Source of the DNA: Sesamum alatum
Lineage: Eukaryota > Streptophyta > Magnoliopsida > Lamiales > Pedaliaceae
Assembly: GCA_034509735.1 (NCBI GenBank)
Contig: JACGWO010000003.1
Span: forward strand, 38,982,873 to 39,046,872
Length of the DNA: 64,000 nt
Reading direction: 5' to 3'
A model generated the notes under the pieces. It was not told the DNA's origin, ran no database searches, and worked only from the letters and a program-made list of their open reading frames with translations. How positions within the stretch are numbered: the stretch's first letter is position 1; each line of letters begins with the position of its first letter. The position numbers were made by a program, and so were the translations under genes. Positions 13,107 through 26,170 of this stretch are shown here, one piece after another.

Positions 13107-13770
13107 TTTCGTTTCCGCAAGTGTGTATATATACAGAGATGTGCGTATATCTCTACAAGTGAATCTAGAAAAATCCCTGCAACATCAAAATCAGGAAAAA
13201 CCCAGATAAATTTATGCATAAACAGGGAACTACAGCTCAGAAAATTCAAAGAACAAATGAGATGGGACCTCAGAATCAAGTGGAAAAGGAGAGATGTAGA
13301 CTCAAGGAAAGAGGGTCATGAGCTGAGGCAGGTGGTAATCAGGCAATTTTAATGCTCCCCCTTAAATTGCGCCATCAGAGAGATTCCTGTTCATATTAAT
13401 TATACACTTCACAGCATGAGTGGAACAATGTCTTACAAGTATGAGTAAAGCTTTCTTTCCTTTCTTCAATTGTCTCCCCACATAAAATTTACGGGTCTAA
13501 ACAGAGTGCCGAGCTTTCAGAAGAGGTGGAGAGGATCTATAGAGAGAGAAGAAGACGAAGAAGAAGAAGAAGAAGAGTGGAAAATGGAGTACTTGGTGGA
13601 GAAGGAAGTTGACAGATTGGTTGCTTTGAGGAGGGTGAAGTTGAACTTTGAATATTGGTTGCTTTGAGTTTGAGGACTTTGAGGCTCTGCCCTTTGCTTT
13701 TAAGCCCTTTCTTTTTTTCGCTTTGCCCATTTTTCTTTTTTCTTTTTTTTATTTTTTTTATTTTCAATTT
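13107..13770 (-). promoter_or_regulatory. 5' flank and probable 5' UTR of the BRX-like gene
   Basis: This stretch lies upstream of the ATG at 13106. It contains a purine-rich GAA tract (about 13546-13575) followed by pyrimidine tracts on the plus strand near 13710-13770. No firm TATA box or start site was assigned. Confidence 0.35.
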
Positions 13771-13916
13771 TTAGTTCCAAAGTAGAATGGGAAGTGCCTC
13801 TTAATTTTAATAATTTATGCAAAAAGAGTTTCCTTATCTCTTTTGATATTTTGAATTTACAACATTAGAAGTGAGGAAATTTTGGAATTTGATTTATGAG
13901 GGTGTTTCTACGCCAA

Positions 13917-14846
13917 ACAATGGGTATTGGGTAGGGAATGTCCACTTCAGACCCATACTCTAATGAAGCTCGGTATAAGATTAGTGTGTACAACCCGATT
14001 AGAAATTTGATGGGTCTTAAACTCGGATATTCTGCTAGACCTGATTTTTTAGGTTGAGTTCGGACTTGACCTCTCTCTCGCTCTCTCTCTTTGTTGCTCC
14101 CAAGAGAAGGGGGTGATAGGCTTTCGAAAGGTGGAAGATGGCTAGCGGGATGTGACCAAATGGCAGAAAATCAAAGGAGATGGGGGGAAGAAACATGCGA
14201 GGATGAAAATGGACCCACAAGGATATTAGCGTGTCAAATTGAACCTAAACACGAAGAAAAAGGAACGTAAATATGATTGTTTGATAGAGATATGTGGCCG
14301 GACAACGAATATATGGGAGGAGAGAGCAAGTAGATTTAGGTTTTAAATTGGTCTGAAAAGGGGCATCGAGGCGCACCTGTGCTCAGATGAAGGCACGTGT
14401 GGGACGATCGTGGACATCATCGGACGATGAGCAAGAGGGTAGTGTGCATGGCCCGAAAAGAAGTCAGAAAGTTTTTCGGCGACGCATTGGCAGTGGCGCG
14501 AATGAAGGTGGTGGTGTTGGGAGAGAGGCTGTGGTGGTTGGTGATGGATGTGTGGTGGTGTAAGGGTGGTGGAAAGTTCTAGAAAGAGAAAGTGGAGAGA
14601 AGTGAGAGAATTTGCATGGGTGGAACCTGATTATTGAGTGAAGATGGAGTTTTGCGATTTATTAATACCGTTAGATCTTATTAAGATCCAATAATAAATT
14701 ATCGTATATTGGGTATTAGTGGATAGAACTTGACACAAACCCAAATTATATTTTTCAATGGGCTTGGATCTGATTTTTTATGGGCTTGAATCTAAGTATT
14801 TTTTATTATGAATGGACTTGGGTAATTTCTTGCCCTACCCATTGAC
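13917..14846. repeat. Possible non-autonomous transposon with GGGTA-type inverted ends
   Basis: Left CAATGGGTATTGGGTAGGG pairs with right TTGCCCTACCCATTG. The interior includes a GC-richer stretch (about 14280-14640) unlike the flanks, which could be captured sequence. I recognised no protein in it, and no clear target duplication was found. Confidence 0.35.
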
Positions 14847-14851
14847 ATGCT

Positions 14852-15211
14852 AGGTGTTTCGGTAAACTTATAAGTTCTTTAAATATTTTATAAAATATTG
14901 AAGTTTATTTGATAATATTTTTAGAAAATAGCTTGTAAACTACAAATATAAGATGTTCAGAACTTATAAACATTCTCTTCAGGAAAAAAAAAGGATATAT
15001 AAACGTTGTTTTCTAAGATCTTAACAGATTCATTTAAATCAATTACAAATATGTAATTGTTATCATTTTATACGTTTTATTATCTTATTTTATTCAAATA
15101 TTTTAATAATTTAACTTAAATTAAGATCGAACGTGTTATAAATTTCAAAAATATCTTATAAGATACAGAAGTTTATAAAATCTTTTTAATAAATTTAGCT
15201 AAATACTCTAA
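14852..15211. repeat. Probable Tourist-like MITE (second copy of the 49195 family)
   Basis: Starts GGTGTTTCGGTAAACTTATA and ends with the inverted counterpart TTTATAAAATC..TTTAGCTAAATACTC. It shares the TCTTATAAG and AAATATTTTATAA motifs with the better-preserved element at 49195-49512. Confidence 0.45.
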
Positions 15212-15496
15212 AACCCTCTTTCGCAATTTCCAAAAAAAAAAAAAAGAAAAGAAAAGAAGAGAGCATAGTATCGATCTTAAGGAATAAATCAATCGCGGTT
15301 TGGGCCCGGGATAATTTATCAACAATTCTAAACTTCGGGCTTTGCAACATCAAATCGGGCCTTAAAAAATGAAGTAATATGACCCAATTACATATTAAAA
15401 GTAAATACAAATTAATATTTTAAAATGTGAAACTTTTATATAAAGCAAACTTCAATTCAATGATAATAATAAAAACAAATTATAATTATACTATTT

Positions 15497-17196
15497 GGAC
15501 TCGTTTGGTTCGTGTGATAGGATTAGATGTGATGTGACTAGGGGCATCTTTACTTCCCCTGAAAATCCATGATTAACTCCCTTTTCCTACGTTTTTTCTT
15601 ATTTACTTTATTTTTGCATGGCCCGAAAATTATCCTGAAAGCCCGTGACTGTCCAGGTTTATAGCATGATTGGAATCACCCCCCTCCCCCCCCAAATTAA
15701 CTAATCCGAATTGTCCATGTGTCTGGGTAATTTTTAAAGTTCCTATTCTGCCTCAACTTTAACAAATATATACCTATAATGCCCACATATTTCACATTAT
15801 TTATAAAGCAACCCCCTATTGATTGGACAAGACATGCAGCAAAGTTTTTGACCAAAAATTCTCCGTTCCTCCTCCATTATTGAAGTTCATCATTGGTTTG
15901 CTCCTTCAAATTCTTGTCGGCACCCTATTGCTCCTTCAATCACCGTTCTCATGCTTTTTTAAGTGCAACAGCAGGTTGGTTTCGTGGCTCGGGTGTGGGT
16001 GTATTAGGAAGAAGGAAGCTAAGCTTGACGCATTGAACGGACTAACCTTTTTCGTTAGGGAACTTCGGAATGAACTCCGGTTCACCTCTACACCACCAAT
16101 GTACCAAACGATCCAAATCTTTCTTTGCTGAAGAATGGTGGCCGAAAGCTCCTCCAACGGTGGGAAAATGGATGCATTACAATGAAGATGAAATGGAGTA
16201 CAAGAGGAGGTGTAGAAGTCTTCATTTACACTCAACATGTCACTTCATCAATTTTTTAATACAAGGGTATAATGATAATTTCACACAAATTTTACTATTT
16301 GCCTACACTAAAGTCAAAGCTAATCATTATTTAATCCCATTTGCAAAATTACAGGTAAATCACTCACTAAACAATCCTACACTCTCTAATCCGACTTTTA
16401 ATCAAACTTTTGTCAATCACTCCCTAATCCCTACCAAGTAAGTAAAGATGGCCTAGGTGTGATAGGAAATTGAATGATAGTTAATACTATTTTACATTAT
16501 ATGTTGTTTGGTTTGAAATATTATATGCATGATTTGATGATATCCTATGTGATAATATAATCTGGTGTTTGGTTGAAGGGATTATAAAGATTGATTAATT
16601 GTAAAAGGACTATTAAGGGTATCATCTTTCAAGTTATTTACATTTTTATATTATACCTTGCGAATGGTTACAAAAAATAAATAACAAAAACCTCTAAATT
16701 ATTTATTGAAATACAATTGCTTAATATAAAATCAATTTGTGAATATTTTCTTTTTTCTATATTTATATGAAGTAGTGTTTCAAAATCCTTATTCAATTTA
16801 GTTAATTACTTAAAACTCAAATATTTTTCAAAATTAGCAAAAAAGAAAGAAGTGTCATTTTTCATAATATTTTAGTGTTTTATTATTATCATTTGAAATA
16901 TTCTTTAACCATGCAAGTAATTCTCAAAACAAAAAATACGGCAAAGTTTAAAAAATCAAAAGTGCAAAGTGGAGACGGGGGAAAGAGAGAGAATGTGTGG
17001 AAGGGTAAATGTGGGAAAAAGAAAATAATACTAGCTTATAGTAATTTGTGTGATTGTGGATCTTGGGGGGTGAGTGTGATCCATCCTCCCTCAAGATCTG
17101 ATAAATAAGACCAGGTCCGGTGTTAATATCGGGCTCTAATACTATTAACCAAATGCATAATTAGGCATGATAAATAATCATGCGAACCAAAGGGGG
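15497..17196. repeat. Harbinger/Tourist-like element hosting a nested insertion
   Basis: The left end GGACTCGTTTGGTTCGTGTG pairs with the right end ATGCGAACCAAAGGGGGCC. Interrupted sequence on both sides of 15542-16453 (GATGTGACTA and GGTGTGATAGG) looks like one original element. Without the insertion it would be about 0.8 kb. The outer target duplication is unclear. Confidence 0.45.
15542..16453. mobile_element. Nested 912-bp element, Harbinger-like ends
   Basis: TIR GGGCATCTTTACTT at the left and AAGTAAAGATGGCC at the right, flanked by TAG on each side (15539-15541 and 16454-16456). A 3-bp duplication is typical of PIF/Harbinger. ORFs of about 100 codons inside on both strands resemble no family I know. 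Confidence 0.5.
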
Positions 17197-17386
17197 CCTT
17201 GAGGTTATAGTGGTAGAAGTATACCCCTATTTAGTCGTAAAAATGTACACAAGCACCCCTAAAGTACATTACACTAACACACTTGAGGGAATATACCTAT
17301 AATTTTACAAAAGACATGAAATACTTATGTATTTGAACCCAACTTCAAGGGGTGTCAAATTTAATTTACCCTAAATTATATCGACA
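17197..17386. repeat. Truncated MITE of the GGGTAAATTACAT family
   Basis: Carries the internal motifs of the family (TTACACTAACAC, ATAATTTTACAAAAGACA, ending TAATTTACCC) but lacks the left terminus. Confidence 0.5.
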
Positions 17387-17477
17387 TCCCTGAATTAGAT
17401 CTAATTACATAAATTTTCTTATATATTGAAAAATTACAAATACACTATTTAAAATTGTAATTGTAATTCCTCTACCG

Positions 17478-19010
17478 TGGGCTAGTGTTTGGAATGTTCC
17501 CACAATTCCAAAAATCAAATTTTTTCTTTGGCTGCTTAGTCATAAGAGACTACCTACCTCTACTCTTCTTCATTTTAGAAAGATAATACCCTCACCTTTA
17601 TGTTGTCTCTGCAAAAACTTAAATGAAGACACTTGTCCATCTTTTTACTCCCCATCCTCTTTTCAATTCCCTTGTAGCTAAAGCATGGTTTAAAATTTCC
17701 ATACGTTTTTATTGAAATTATGGAAATATTTTTGTTTTTGATGTTATTTAAAATTATTTAGTTTTCTCCGAAACACTTCATTTTTCTTAAATTTCCTTCG
17801 AAATCTTTGAGTTTCCTGAGAAACTTTTTATTTTTCCTAATTTTTCAGCGAAACATTTATTTCATACTTTTAGCTATAAATAGATAAATTCTTGTGTTAT
17901 ACATAAGTATTTCATTTAATGATAACAAATTTAATATTAAGCTAAATTAGTAATGTTATATGTATAAGTAAGTATCAACGTAATCTAGATATTTTATAAC
18001 ACATAGTTAGACATAAATATTATATTATTATTTAGTTTCAATAGCAACTACATCAATTAATAAATCCTAATACATAATTATACTACATAAAAATAATGTT
18101 AATTGGCTAAAAAATACAAAATTAAACTACATATAGTTGAATTAAAAAAAGAAAGGTAATATTTTAAATTTTTTTATGACTATTATGTATGTTTATTTAA
18201 TTTTACGATTTTTCTATAGCGTTTTCGAAACGTTTGCGAAGAATTTCTAATATTTATAAACTCGAAACATTTGATGGAAACAAAATTTTAATCCACGGGC
18301 TAAAGTTCCAGAGATTCAATGGTTGAAAACCGAAAATATTACCACGTTACTTCACAAATACAAACACACACCACAAAAGCAAAACCTCATTGCTTGTGCA
18401 TTATGGTTTATTTGGACCACTCGTAATGAGGCTATTTTTCAAAATAAACCTATTAACAATTTTGTTTTATGGTCCCATATACAATAATTAAATTCTGATA
18501 CTTTACACCCTAAACCCCCATGTATTAAACAGTATCACAATATCCTCGTTAAATGGGTGTCTTCTTTTAATCTTTGGGTATAGCTTAATATTGATGGCTT
18601 CTCTCTAGGAAATTCAGAAAAATCTGGTTGTGGGGAAATCTTAAGAAACCGTTTGTCACAATTTTGGGGAGCTTTTTCAAGATTCACGGGTTTTAATACA
18701 AACATGGTGGCAGAATGCTGGGCACTTAGAGATGGCCTCCTTCTTGCAGCATCCCTCCACATTACTCATCTGCATATTGAAACTGACTCTGCTTCTCTTG
18801 TCAATCTCTTCGGCAGAAAGGAGCACCCCCCCTCCCCCAAGGCACTCTTCCAATTACTCGAGGACTCATGGACCAGCTTGACTGACTTCTCCTCAGTGAA
18901 AATGTCTTTTTGTTACCGGGAAGCAAATTGCATTGTCGATCACCTCGCAAAAACAACAACACAACGAGGCAATGGGACTTTTGTCTATCATGGTTCCCTG
19001 ACTTTTTGAT
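17478..19010 (+). pseudogene. LINE (non-LTR retrotransposon) remnant: zinc-binding plus RNase H part
   Basis: The first block (17478-17690) translates to a zf-RVT-like segment with FFLWLLSHKRLPT and CCLCKNLNEDTCPS. After an AT-rich insertion of about 0.6 kb, the same reading resumes (LIACALWFIWTTRNEAIF) and passes into a plant-type RNase H domain: NIDGFSLGN, AECWALRDGL, HIETDSASLVN and the degenerate VDHLAK carry the acidic positions of the fold. Stop codons and the insertion show that it is dead. Reverse transcriptase and endonuclease parts are absent, so it is a 5'-truncated copy. Confidence 0.75.
17697..18288. repeat. AT-rich insertion splitting the LINE remnant
   Basis: Lies between the zinc-binding and RNase H blocks. 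It contains repeated CGAAAC and TTTCCGAAA-like motifs near both ends. The exact ends and class are undetermined. Confidence 0.35.
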
Positions 19011-19134
19011 TCCCCTGCTTGTTTACGATGGACAATATTTCTGTAACAGGGAAGTTGTTTCCTCTTTTGTAAAAACAATCTCATTGAAGTAAATATAATA
19101 CTGCTTTTTTGTCAAAAAAATAAATAAATTATAA

Positions 19135-19290
19135 CTGTAATTACAAGTTCACGTTTATTCAATAACAAAATATTCACACCTCACACACATGCCTCCTGGT
19201 GTATATTACACTAGCACCCCGTTAGGGGATGTACCAACAATTTTACAAAGAATACGAGGTATTTGTGTAATTATGTTTAATTTTAGGTTC
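19135..19290. repeat. Degenerate MITE fragment just upstream of the WAV2-like gene
   Basis: Contains ATATTACACTAGCACCCCG and AACAATTTTACAAAGAATACG, the internal motifs of the 256-bp MITE family, without clear ends. Confidence 0.4.
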
Positions 19291-19520
19291 GTAAATAAAA
19301 TTGTAAAAGAAACGGAAAAGCCAACTCACGATTGTCCATCAACGACGTCGTTCCACACTCACCTTCCAAACCCAGAAAAACTAAAAGGAAAATCGTCAAC
19401 TTCGATTCCACCATTTTACTCCTGCTGTGCGTGTGCCTGTTCTCTCCGGAAGCAGCAGCAGTTTCAATTCCGAGAGAAACCCAAGATTTCTACATGCTAC
19501 ACGTACATACACCGCTTATA

Positions 19521-19562
19521 TAGAGAGAGAAAGTAGAGAGAGGGAGCGAGAGAGTGAGAACA
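19521..19562 (+). promoter_or_regulatory. GA-rich tract in the WAV2-like 5' UTR
   Basis: A run of GAGA units 25-60 bases before the ATG at 19585. GA tracts in plant leaders are common binding sites for BPC/GAGA factors; function here is inference. Confidence 0.4.
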
Positions 19563-19584
19563 TCAAGGGGGAAGGGCGTCAGTC

Positions 19585-22500
19585 ATGGTGTCTTACGTGA
19601 GCGCGTTGCTCTATGGAGTTGGCGGAATTGTGGTGGCGGGGATGGCATTGCTGGTTGCTTTTCAGGATAAGCTCGTTTACGTGCCTGTCTTGCCTGGCCT
19701 CACTAAATCCTACCCTATAACGCCTGCCCGCCTCCGCCTCCTATACGAGGACGTCTGGCTTACATCCTCCGATGGCGTCCGCCTCCACTCCTGGTTCATC
19801 AAGCTCTTCCCGGATTGCAGAGGTTCGCTCCTCTTTCTCTTTGGGTTTCCCTCTTTGTGTTATCGTTTGGGTGTGTTTGATATGCGTGAATTACGGTGAA
19901 TCTGGTTTGTTTGCTGACAATTTGGTCAGTAGATTGTTTAGGGTTTTGTGTTAGTTCGGTTAGGAAAAGGTTTTTGTTTTAATTTGGTTAATTCGGTCGG
20001 TGTTATAGAATTGGATTACTGGGAACTGATTTTGAGAAATAATAAGCTTTTAAGGCCCTGAATAAGCAAATAGTGGTATCAATTGCAGTGTAAGTTTGAT
20101 TTGATAATTCCAACTGTGTTCCTCTCTGATGGAATTTGTCTCAGATATTGATTATGTTGCTATGCTTTGTTTTATGGAGTTAGGTGCTGCTCATGATTTT
20201 GGTACGAGATACTGGCTTCAAGTTGGAAACTTGGATTGAAGGTTAAATTAATTTAAATAGGAGCAAATTGTTTAAGTTCATGTAGCTGGAATTAGTTAGA
20301 CTAATCTTGAGAAAGAATAGAACTCTAAGACCCTTAATGAGCATATAGTGCTTTAAAATTTTAGTGTAAGTTTTTATCTGAGATACTTCCTACTGGCTTC
20401 TTTCTTTCCGAGCAAATTTGTTTATGCTATTGCTTTATGTTGAGTTGAGAAGTGGGAGGACTAGAAATCCATGGGATTAGGTGTGTTTGTTTTTTCACTG
20501 ATTGGTAATCATCGCAAGCTTACTGCCATTTCAGACAGTGTAGGATTGAAATTTCATGCTTTAGAGCGATTATGTTCATTGTTTAGTTTGACTGAGTTGC
20601 TCTGTTTAAAGTTTCCCAATTTTCTAGAGTGTAGGCTATTTCTTTATGTGAAATATTGGATTTTGTTTTGCTATACTGTTGAGCTTATTGCAGTCTTGGA
20701 GGGACTGTAGTGAGTTTGCTCGTAGAATCTGTTTTTTTTTTTTTTTTTTTGTAATAGTTGCCATTACTATTGGGGGTGAAATAATACTACACTATAGTAT
20801 AATTTACTCAACTGCTGAGCACTCTATCTGGTAGTTGTAGGTGTTGCTGATATAGCAGAACGTTAGTGGCTTGTGTGAAATCTATGCGTGTTTTTGAATG
20901 TTGATGGATGGATACTTGATTTGGTGAATCAACTTTTATTTTCTGTCCCATAGTTTCAAATAATTTGTAATACTTGTTAAAGGGATGAAGGTCATACTAT
21001 TTGGCTATGGTTTGCATCGAGTAGTTATTGATATTTGAACACACTAACCCTAAGACCTTCTGTCATGTGTTTTGCAGGTCCAACTATTCTCTTTTTCCAG
21101 GAAAATGCAGGAAGTATCCTTTCACTGTTCTATTGTTTGAAGATGGCATTAATTGTTATATAGTATATTATACGGAAAATTGTTTCCTCATTTTCTTTTC
21201 CTAATTGGCGTGCATAGCCATACATTTGTTTGGGCCTTGACTAGTTATAACAGACATTGCTCATCGTCTCGAAATGGTTCGTATTATGTTACAGAGACTG
21301 CAATGCAATGTTTTCATGCTTTCTTATAGAGGGTAAGCAATTTATAACAACCGCAGTCGCCTCAAACATTTTGTTTTCCTCTTTAATTGTTATTCAAGTA
21401 CACCAGTTTAAAAGGCCTTGACCAGTGACATCGTCTCGGAAAACTCCTCCTTTTCTTTTGTTGTTCTTTGTCTTTCCATGCTCCTTTGCTGATGGTTCTT
21501 TTTGGTGTATTTGTACTAGATATGACATACATATGCTACTTATCTAACTGAATTAGTTTATTTTCTGCTTTGGGATACTCAGTTATGGAGCTAGTGAGGG
21601 ATTTCCTTCGCAACATGGTATTACACTGGATGCTCAGGTTTGCCCTCTGAGTTTCAGGGTGTATTTAGCACAAATTTTTTATCTCCTAGTCAATGCTATC
21701 ATTCTTTTTAGCAGGTTTGCTTTGTATGTACATAACTGGACACATCCTATTTTAATTCATGCCATATTCCTGTTGAGTAGGCTGCGTTGGATCATCTGGT
21801 TCAGAGGACAGACATTGACACTTCCAGAATTGTAGTCTTTGGAAGGTCTCTTGGGGGAGCTGTTGGTGCTGTGCTTACCAGAAACAACCCGGACAAGGTG
21901 ATGCCTCTATGACTGTGTTACCTTCATAACCTGCACAGGCTGAGAACCATTCTTCTTTGTTTTCTTGCTTGCTTTCTTTTGTCTTTCCCCTTGTGAGTGG
22001 GGTTGGAAAAATTGGACAGCCCCAGAACCACCATCTTTTGCTGAATGGTGTTATCTTCCATATACTTTGCATATTTACCGATTCTCTATGCAAATTGTAC
22101 TTCAAGTTAGATTTTACCAATTATTTACATCAAAACTTGCTGGTTGAATTTCTTAAGAGTGTGCATACTGCCTGATAATCTTATATATAGCTGTCAATTA
22201 TTTTTCAATTCAAGAGACCCTATATATTGTCAGATGTTACTATTACCTATCTTAATATAGTAGCATACTTCATCTATCTTTATTATAGTAAGCTGGAAGT
22301 ATGCATGATTGGAAAAGAGGAAAAAAACTTACAAAACATCTGTTGTGGTCGAGCAGAAAGTGGCACAACTTCTGCATGCGGAAGTTCTTAAATTGGAATA
22401 CTGTGTTTTTGGTCTCTGGTTTTCTCCTTTTGCCTACTCAGTTTAGATTTATGTTTCAATTTACTTTTCTTCTCCTTAAATATCCATTAAAATTTGTTAT

Positions 22501-25011
22501 GATTCTGAGTTCCCTAACCGTGGAGCATTATTATCTGGTCATTTGTTTTCCTTTGCCTTCTTTGGCTTCAGTGCTGCTTTACCAACTTACACCCAAGTTA
22601 TGTTATAGTAAAGACTTGTTAAAAGATGTTATTGGGAAGGTATAATGTTCTGATGCGCGGTATACTGTTTCTTATTGCATGTGAAATCGCAGCTATCCCG
22701 GCTGCTTTTTGTATCCTACTGTGAATGGCATCCGTGAGAAATAAGCTTAGAAGATGGGCTGATTTAATTCGGCACATGGAAAGGATGGGCTAAGTAGTTA
22801 ATATATGAAAAAATGGTTGTGAGAATACTAAGGATAAATCCCAAGCAAAGAAATGAAAGAGGAAGAAAAGGAGAAGATAGAAGAGAGTGCTTTCCTTTGC
22901 AAGGGTAGAAGCCAATTGACGAAACCCTTATGCCATAGAAAAAATCTCCAACAGAATTTATTTCTTGAACTTTTTGTTACCCACATTAATTTTCTGGTGC
23001 GAGACCACTAGCTATTTGTCACTTGTTTGTCTTTTTGCAGCCCTTTTTCACTGTGTAATTTAGCTTTCCACTCCTCTGTCTCCCATTAAACCTAACTCTG
23101 TGTTCTGGTGTTTCAGCTGATTTTTTTTTATTTCTACCTTGCTTGAGTATGCCGAAGTATACCAACCTTTCCTCACACTAGCCTTGCTTTTTTCTGTTAT
23201 GCAGGTGGCTGCATTAATATTGGAAAACACTTTCACATCCATCCTGGACATGGCTGGAGTTCTGTTACCATTTCTGAAGTGGTTTATTGGAAAGAGTAGC
23301 TCAAAGGGTCCCGGAGTCCTGAATTTTCTAGTTCGTTCTCCATGGAGCACCATTGATGTCATTGGTGAGGTGAGGTTACTTGTTAACGGGATCTGTTACT
23401 ATGCACTTAGGTTATGTTTCTGGTGCTTCTTGACAAAAGTATGCTGTCAATCAGCTCTGTATGGCTTAAAGCTCACAGGATGCTTGGTAATGTTCAAATT
23501 GGGCTTAATAGGGGTTAAACAGAACGAAGGTTTAGTAGAAGTTCTGTGAACAAAGATAAACTTAGTACTGTATAAAATTATAACGATGATAAGATACGTG
23601 GATTTATTATATAAGATTACTTTCAAAATATTACCAATATTCGGTCTTTCGTTCATGTTTTGGAAAATATGTTCTCTATTTTTGCTTCCTCGGTGGGTGC
23701 AATTTCCTGTAGATTGCAATACATAAGATTCATCAACCTTAGATTTCTGTTTATCCAGTTTAACATCTGCCTGAATAGCTTTATGTTATCATACTGGGTG
23801 GTTGAACTGATTGGACTAGAACCAATAGGGCTACCTCTTCTACGTTTCATAAAGTTGTGAACACATTATGATGCAATTGATTTGGGCCTTTGTTTTTCTC
23901 AATACATTCTTCTTTTCAATGTCAGATGGCACAAATTTTTTATGGTGTTTCCGTTGTTGCTATAACAAGGTAGTTGAAAGTGGTCTATCTGGCTGTCTCC
24001 TAGTTTCTCATATGCAACATCAGTTTTGTATTTTTGCTAATCATTATGCCACTTTTCCGATTTTAGGCTAGGTGCATTGCTTATATCTGATCTTCTGAAC
24101 TGCAGGTCAAACAACCAATCCTTTTCCTTTCTGGACTACAAGATGAGATGGTTCCCCCATCGCACATGGAGATGTTATACGCTAAAGCAGCTGCACGCAA
24201 TCAGCAGTGCTTATTTGTAGAATTCCCGACGGGTATGCATATGGATACATGGTTGGCTGGTGGTGATCACTATTGGAGAACAATTCAGGAGTTCTTGGAA
24301 AAAACTGTTCCAGATAGGAAGGATAACTCTTCTAGAGTTGGTAAGTTTTGAGTTTCGTAAGCTCCAAACTAATAAACTCCTGTGTCTTGCAATATCCCAC
24401 AGTCAACCCAAAAATAGTTTGGTGACTGAATTTAGCACATGAGGCTTCCAAAGCATCCAAACAAAGACATTATTATTCCACAGAAGTAGAAAAATAACCC
24501 ATCTTTCCATAGGCTTTTGCATGTTTCTGGTCATAACATAGCCTGTTAATTCGACTTCTGTTTTGTTAATTATATTGAAGAATCTGTGATATTGATATCT
24601 TTTCATTCTTTTGTTTTGACTCTTAAAATGAATATTTGTTTGTACTACTTTTATTTTTTAATGTCAGGGCGAGCAATATGTGTTCGCTGTTAATGGCTTT
24701 TCCATTTCCCCTTATTTACTTGGCCTAATAATTACCTATGTTTTATCTGTTGACTCCGCCTGCCCACCAGGAGGTTATTAGAACCCATATTTCCAGGCCC
24801 TAATTCTTTTCAAGATTTTTGAAACTCTAGATGCTAATAGTCATCTAACTTTTCTGCTTGAGTATGTCATTAACATTTGTCTGCCCATGTATGTTTATGA
24901 TGTTATCTTTCTGGTCTTCTACGTGAAGGTAAAAAGCTGTAGAGTGGCCACATCAATGGTATTAATTTCTTCACATCGTTATTTCATTTCTCAGATTCCG
25001 ATTCAAGGTGA
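19585..25011 (+). CDS. WAV2: WAV2 / Bem46-like alpha/beta hydrolase
   Basis: Membrane-anchored serine hydrolase-fold protein. The Arabidopsis WAV2 gene restrains root bending; the substrate is unknown. Eight exons: 19585-19822, 21078-21113, 21254-21332, 21583-21637, 21781-21897, 23205-23369, 24106-24340, 24995-25011, giving 313 aa with every phase consistent. The N-terminal hydrophobic segment (about residues 5-27, SALLYGVGGIVVAGMALLVA) is a signal anchor. The catalytic triad is readable: Ser159 in FGRSLGGAVG, Asp243 in SGLQDEMVP, His275 in PTGMHMDTW. The oxyanion region is near FFQENAG. The final exon adds only DSDSR before TGA. Exon 2 is a 36-nt mini-exon. Length matches the family (about 310 aa). 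Confidence 0.96.
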
Positions 25012-25511
25012 TCTGCTGGGATCTGGAATGTAAGACTTAATGTTTCAGCATCCTTGGAATTCAACAGCTGTTGCTGTGCTGAAAAGGCTTTTGTGACCGT
25101 CGGCAACTGCCATGTCTTTGAGATTTTCTTCTGGGGTGTGTTCTGGTTCAAATTTCAGAATACAGAAAGGTAAGATGATGATCGGTATATATATATATAT
25201 ATCGTGTGATAGCGTCATACGACGACATATCCCAGCAGACTGATTGTATTGTATGAATAGACAAATGGAGGAAAAATGTCATGTTTATGCTGGGAATTGG
25301 AATCAACAACTTGTATCCACTTCCCCCTTTCTTTGTTCAGGACCTAATATACTGCTTCTTCCAAATATAATATGAGCAAGAACCCACCGTGCTTTAATAC
25401 TTGTGGTTCAAGTTACATACAGTATTCAGTTTCATCATCATCCCTTTGGTTTTTGAGGTGGGTCTCAAAAGCATTTAGTTAACACAACCAATTATACACA
25501 CAAATGAGGAG

Positions 25512-25815
25512 ATTACACTGTTGATCCCTATACTCTAGTTATTTCATTGTGGTCCCTAATTTTTTAGGCACGTTCTTTGTCTCAAATCTTTACAAATTGT
25601 TACGTTTTTTGTTCAACCGTTAAAATCAGGGACAACGGAGTTGGAGAACAAGGCCGTGCAACGGGAAGGAGGCCAAAATTCAACACGGCCATGTTCTCAT
25701 ACTCCATTAGTTTAACGTGTTTTTTAACGGTTGAATTAAAAATGTTACAATTTGTATAGATTAGGGGTTAAAATCGAATAAGTTGCTAAGTATAGGGACT
25801 AAAAAGTGTAAATTC
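25512..25815. repeat. MITE-like inverted repeat, about 300 bp
   Basis: Left ATTACACTGTTGATCCCTAT pairs imperfectly with right ATAGGGACTAAAAAGTGTAA; inner arms CAACCGTTAAAA and TTTTTAACGGTTG are also inverted. The sequence is unlike the other MITE families here. The target duplication was not resolved. Confidence 0.55.
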
Positions 25816-26170
25816 CATCCAAACTACGTTGTGATAAAAGCTAAAGTTTGTAAACTTTTAATACTATTGCAATTACTTTCATCCAATTATTCATTGCGCT
25901 GATTAAATTAATTTTCACTTCATTCATTAATTTTTTAAAAAATAAGGTCAATTTTAATATTGATCTATAATCTACATTTTCATAATTAAATATGAAATCA
26001 TAAACCAAAAGTCCATGATCACTTTTTTTTAAAAGAAAAAATTAATTATTTTATAATCAATTCTCTCATAATTAATTATATTATAGTTATAAATCATGCA
26101 ACGATTCAATCAAATTGGCCAAAGAACGAAGAGTAGAATACCTGTAGGATGAAAAATGAAATTTTGACTA

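Noticed and set aside
15823..16131. 102-codon frame inside the nested element
   Set aside because: No recognisable domain; embedded in a non-autonomous transposon with competing frames on the other strand.
22680..22760. Possible LINE fragment in WAV2 intron 5 (RNKLRRWADLIRHMERM)
   Set aside because: About 17 residues resembling a common LINE C-terminal motif is too short to support a call.
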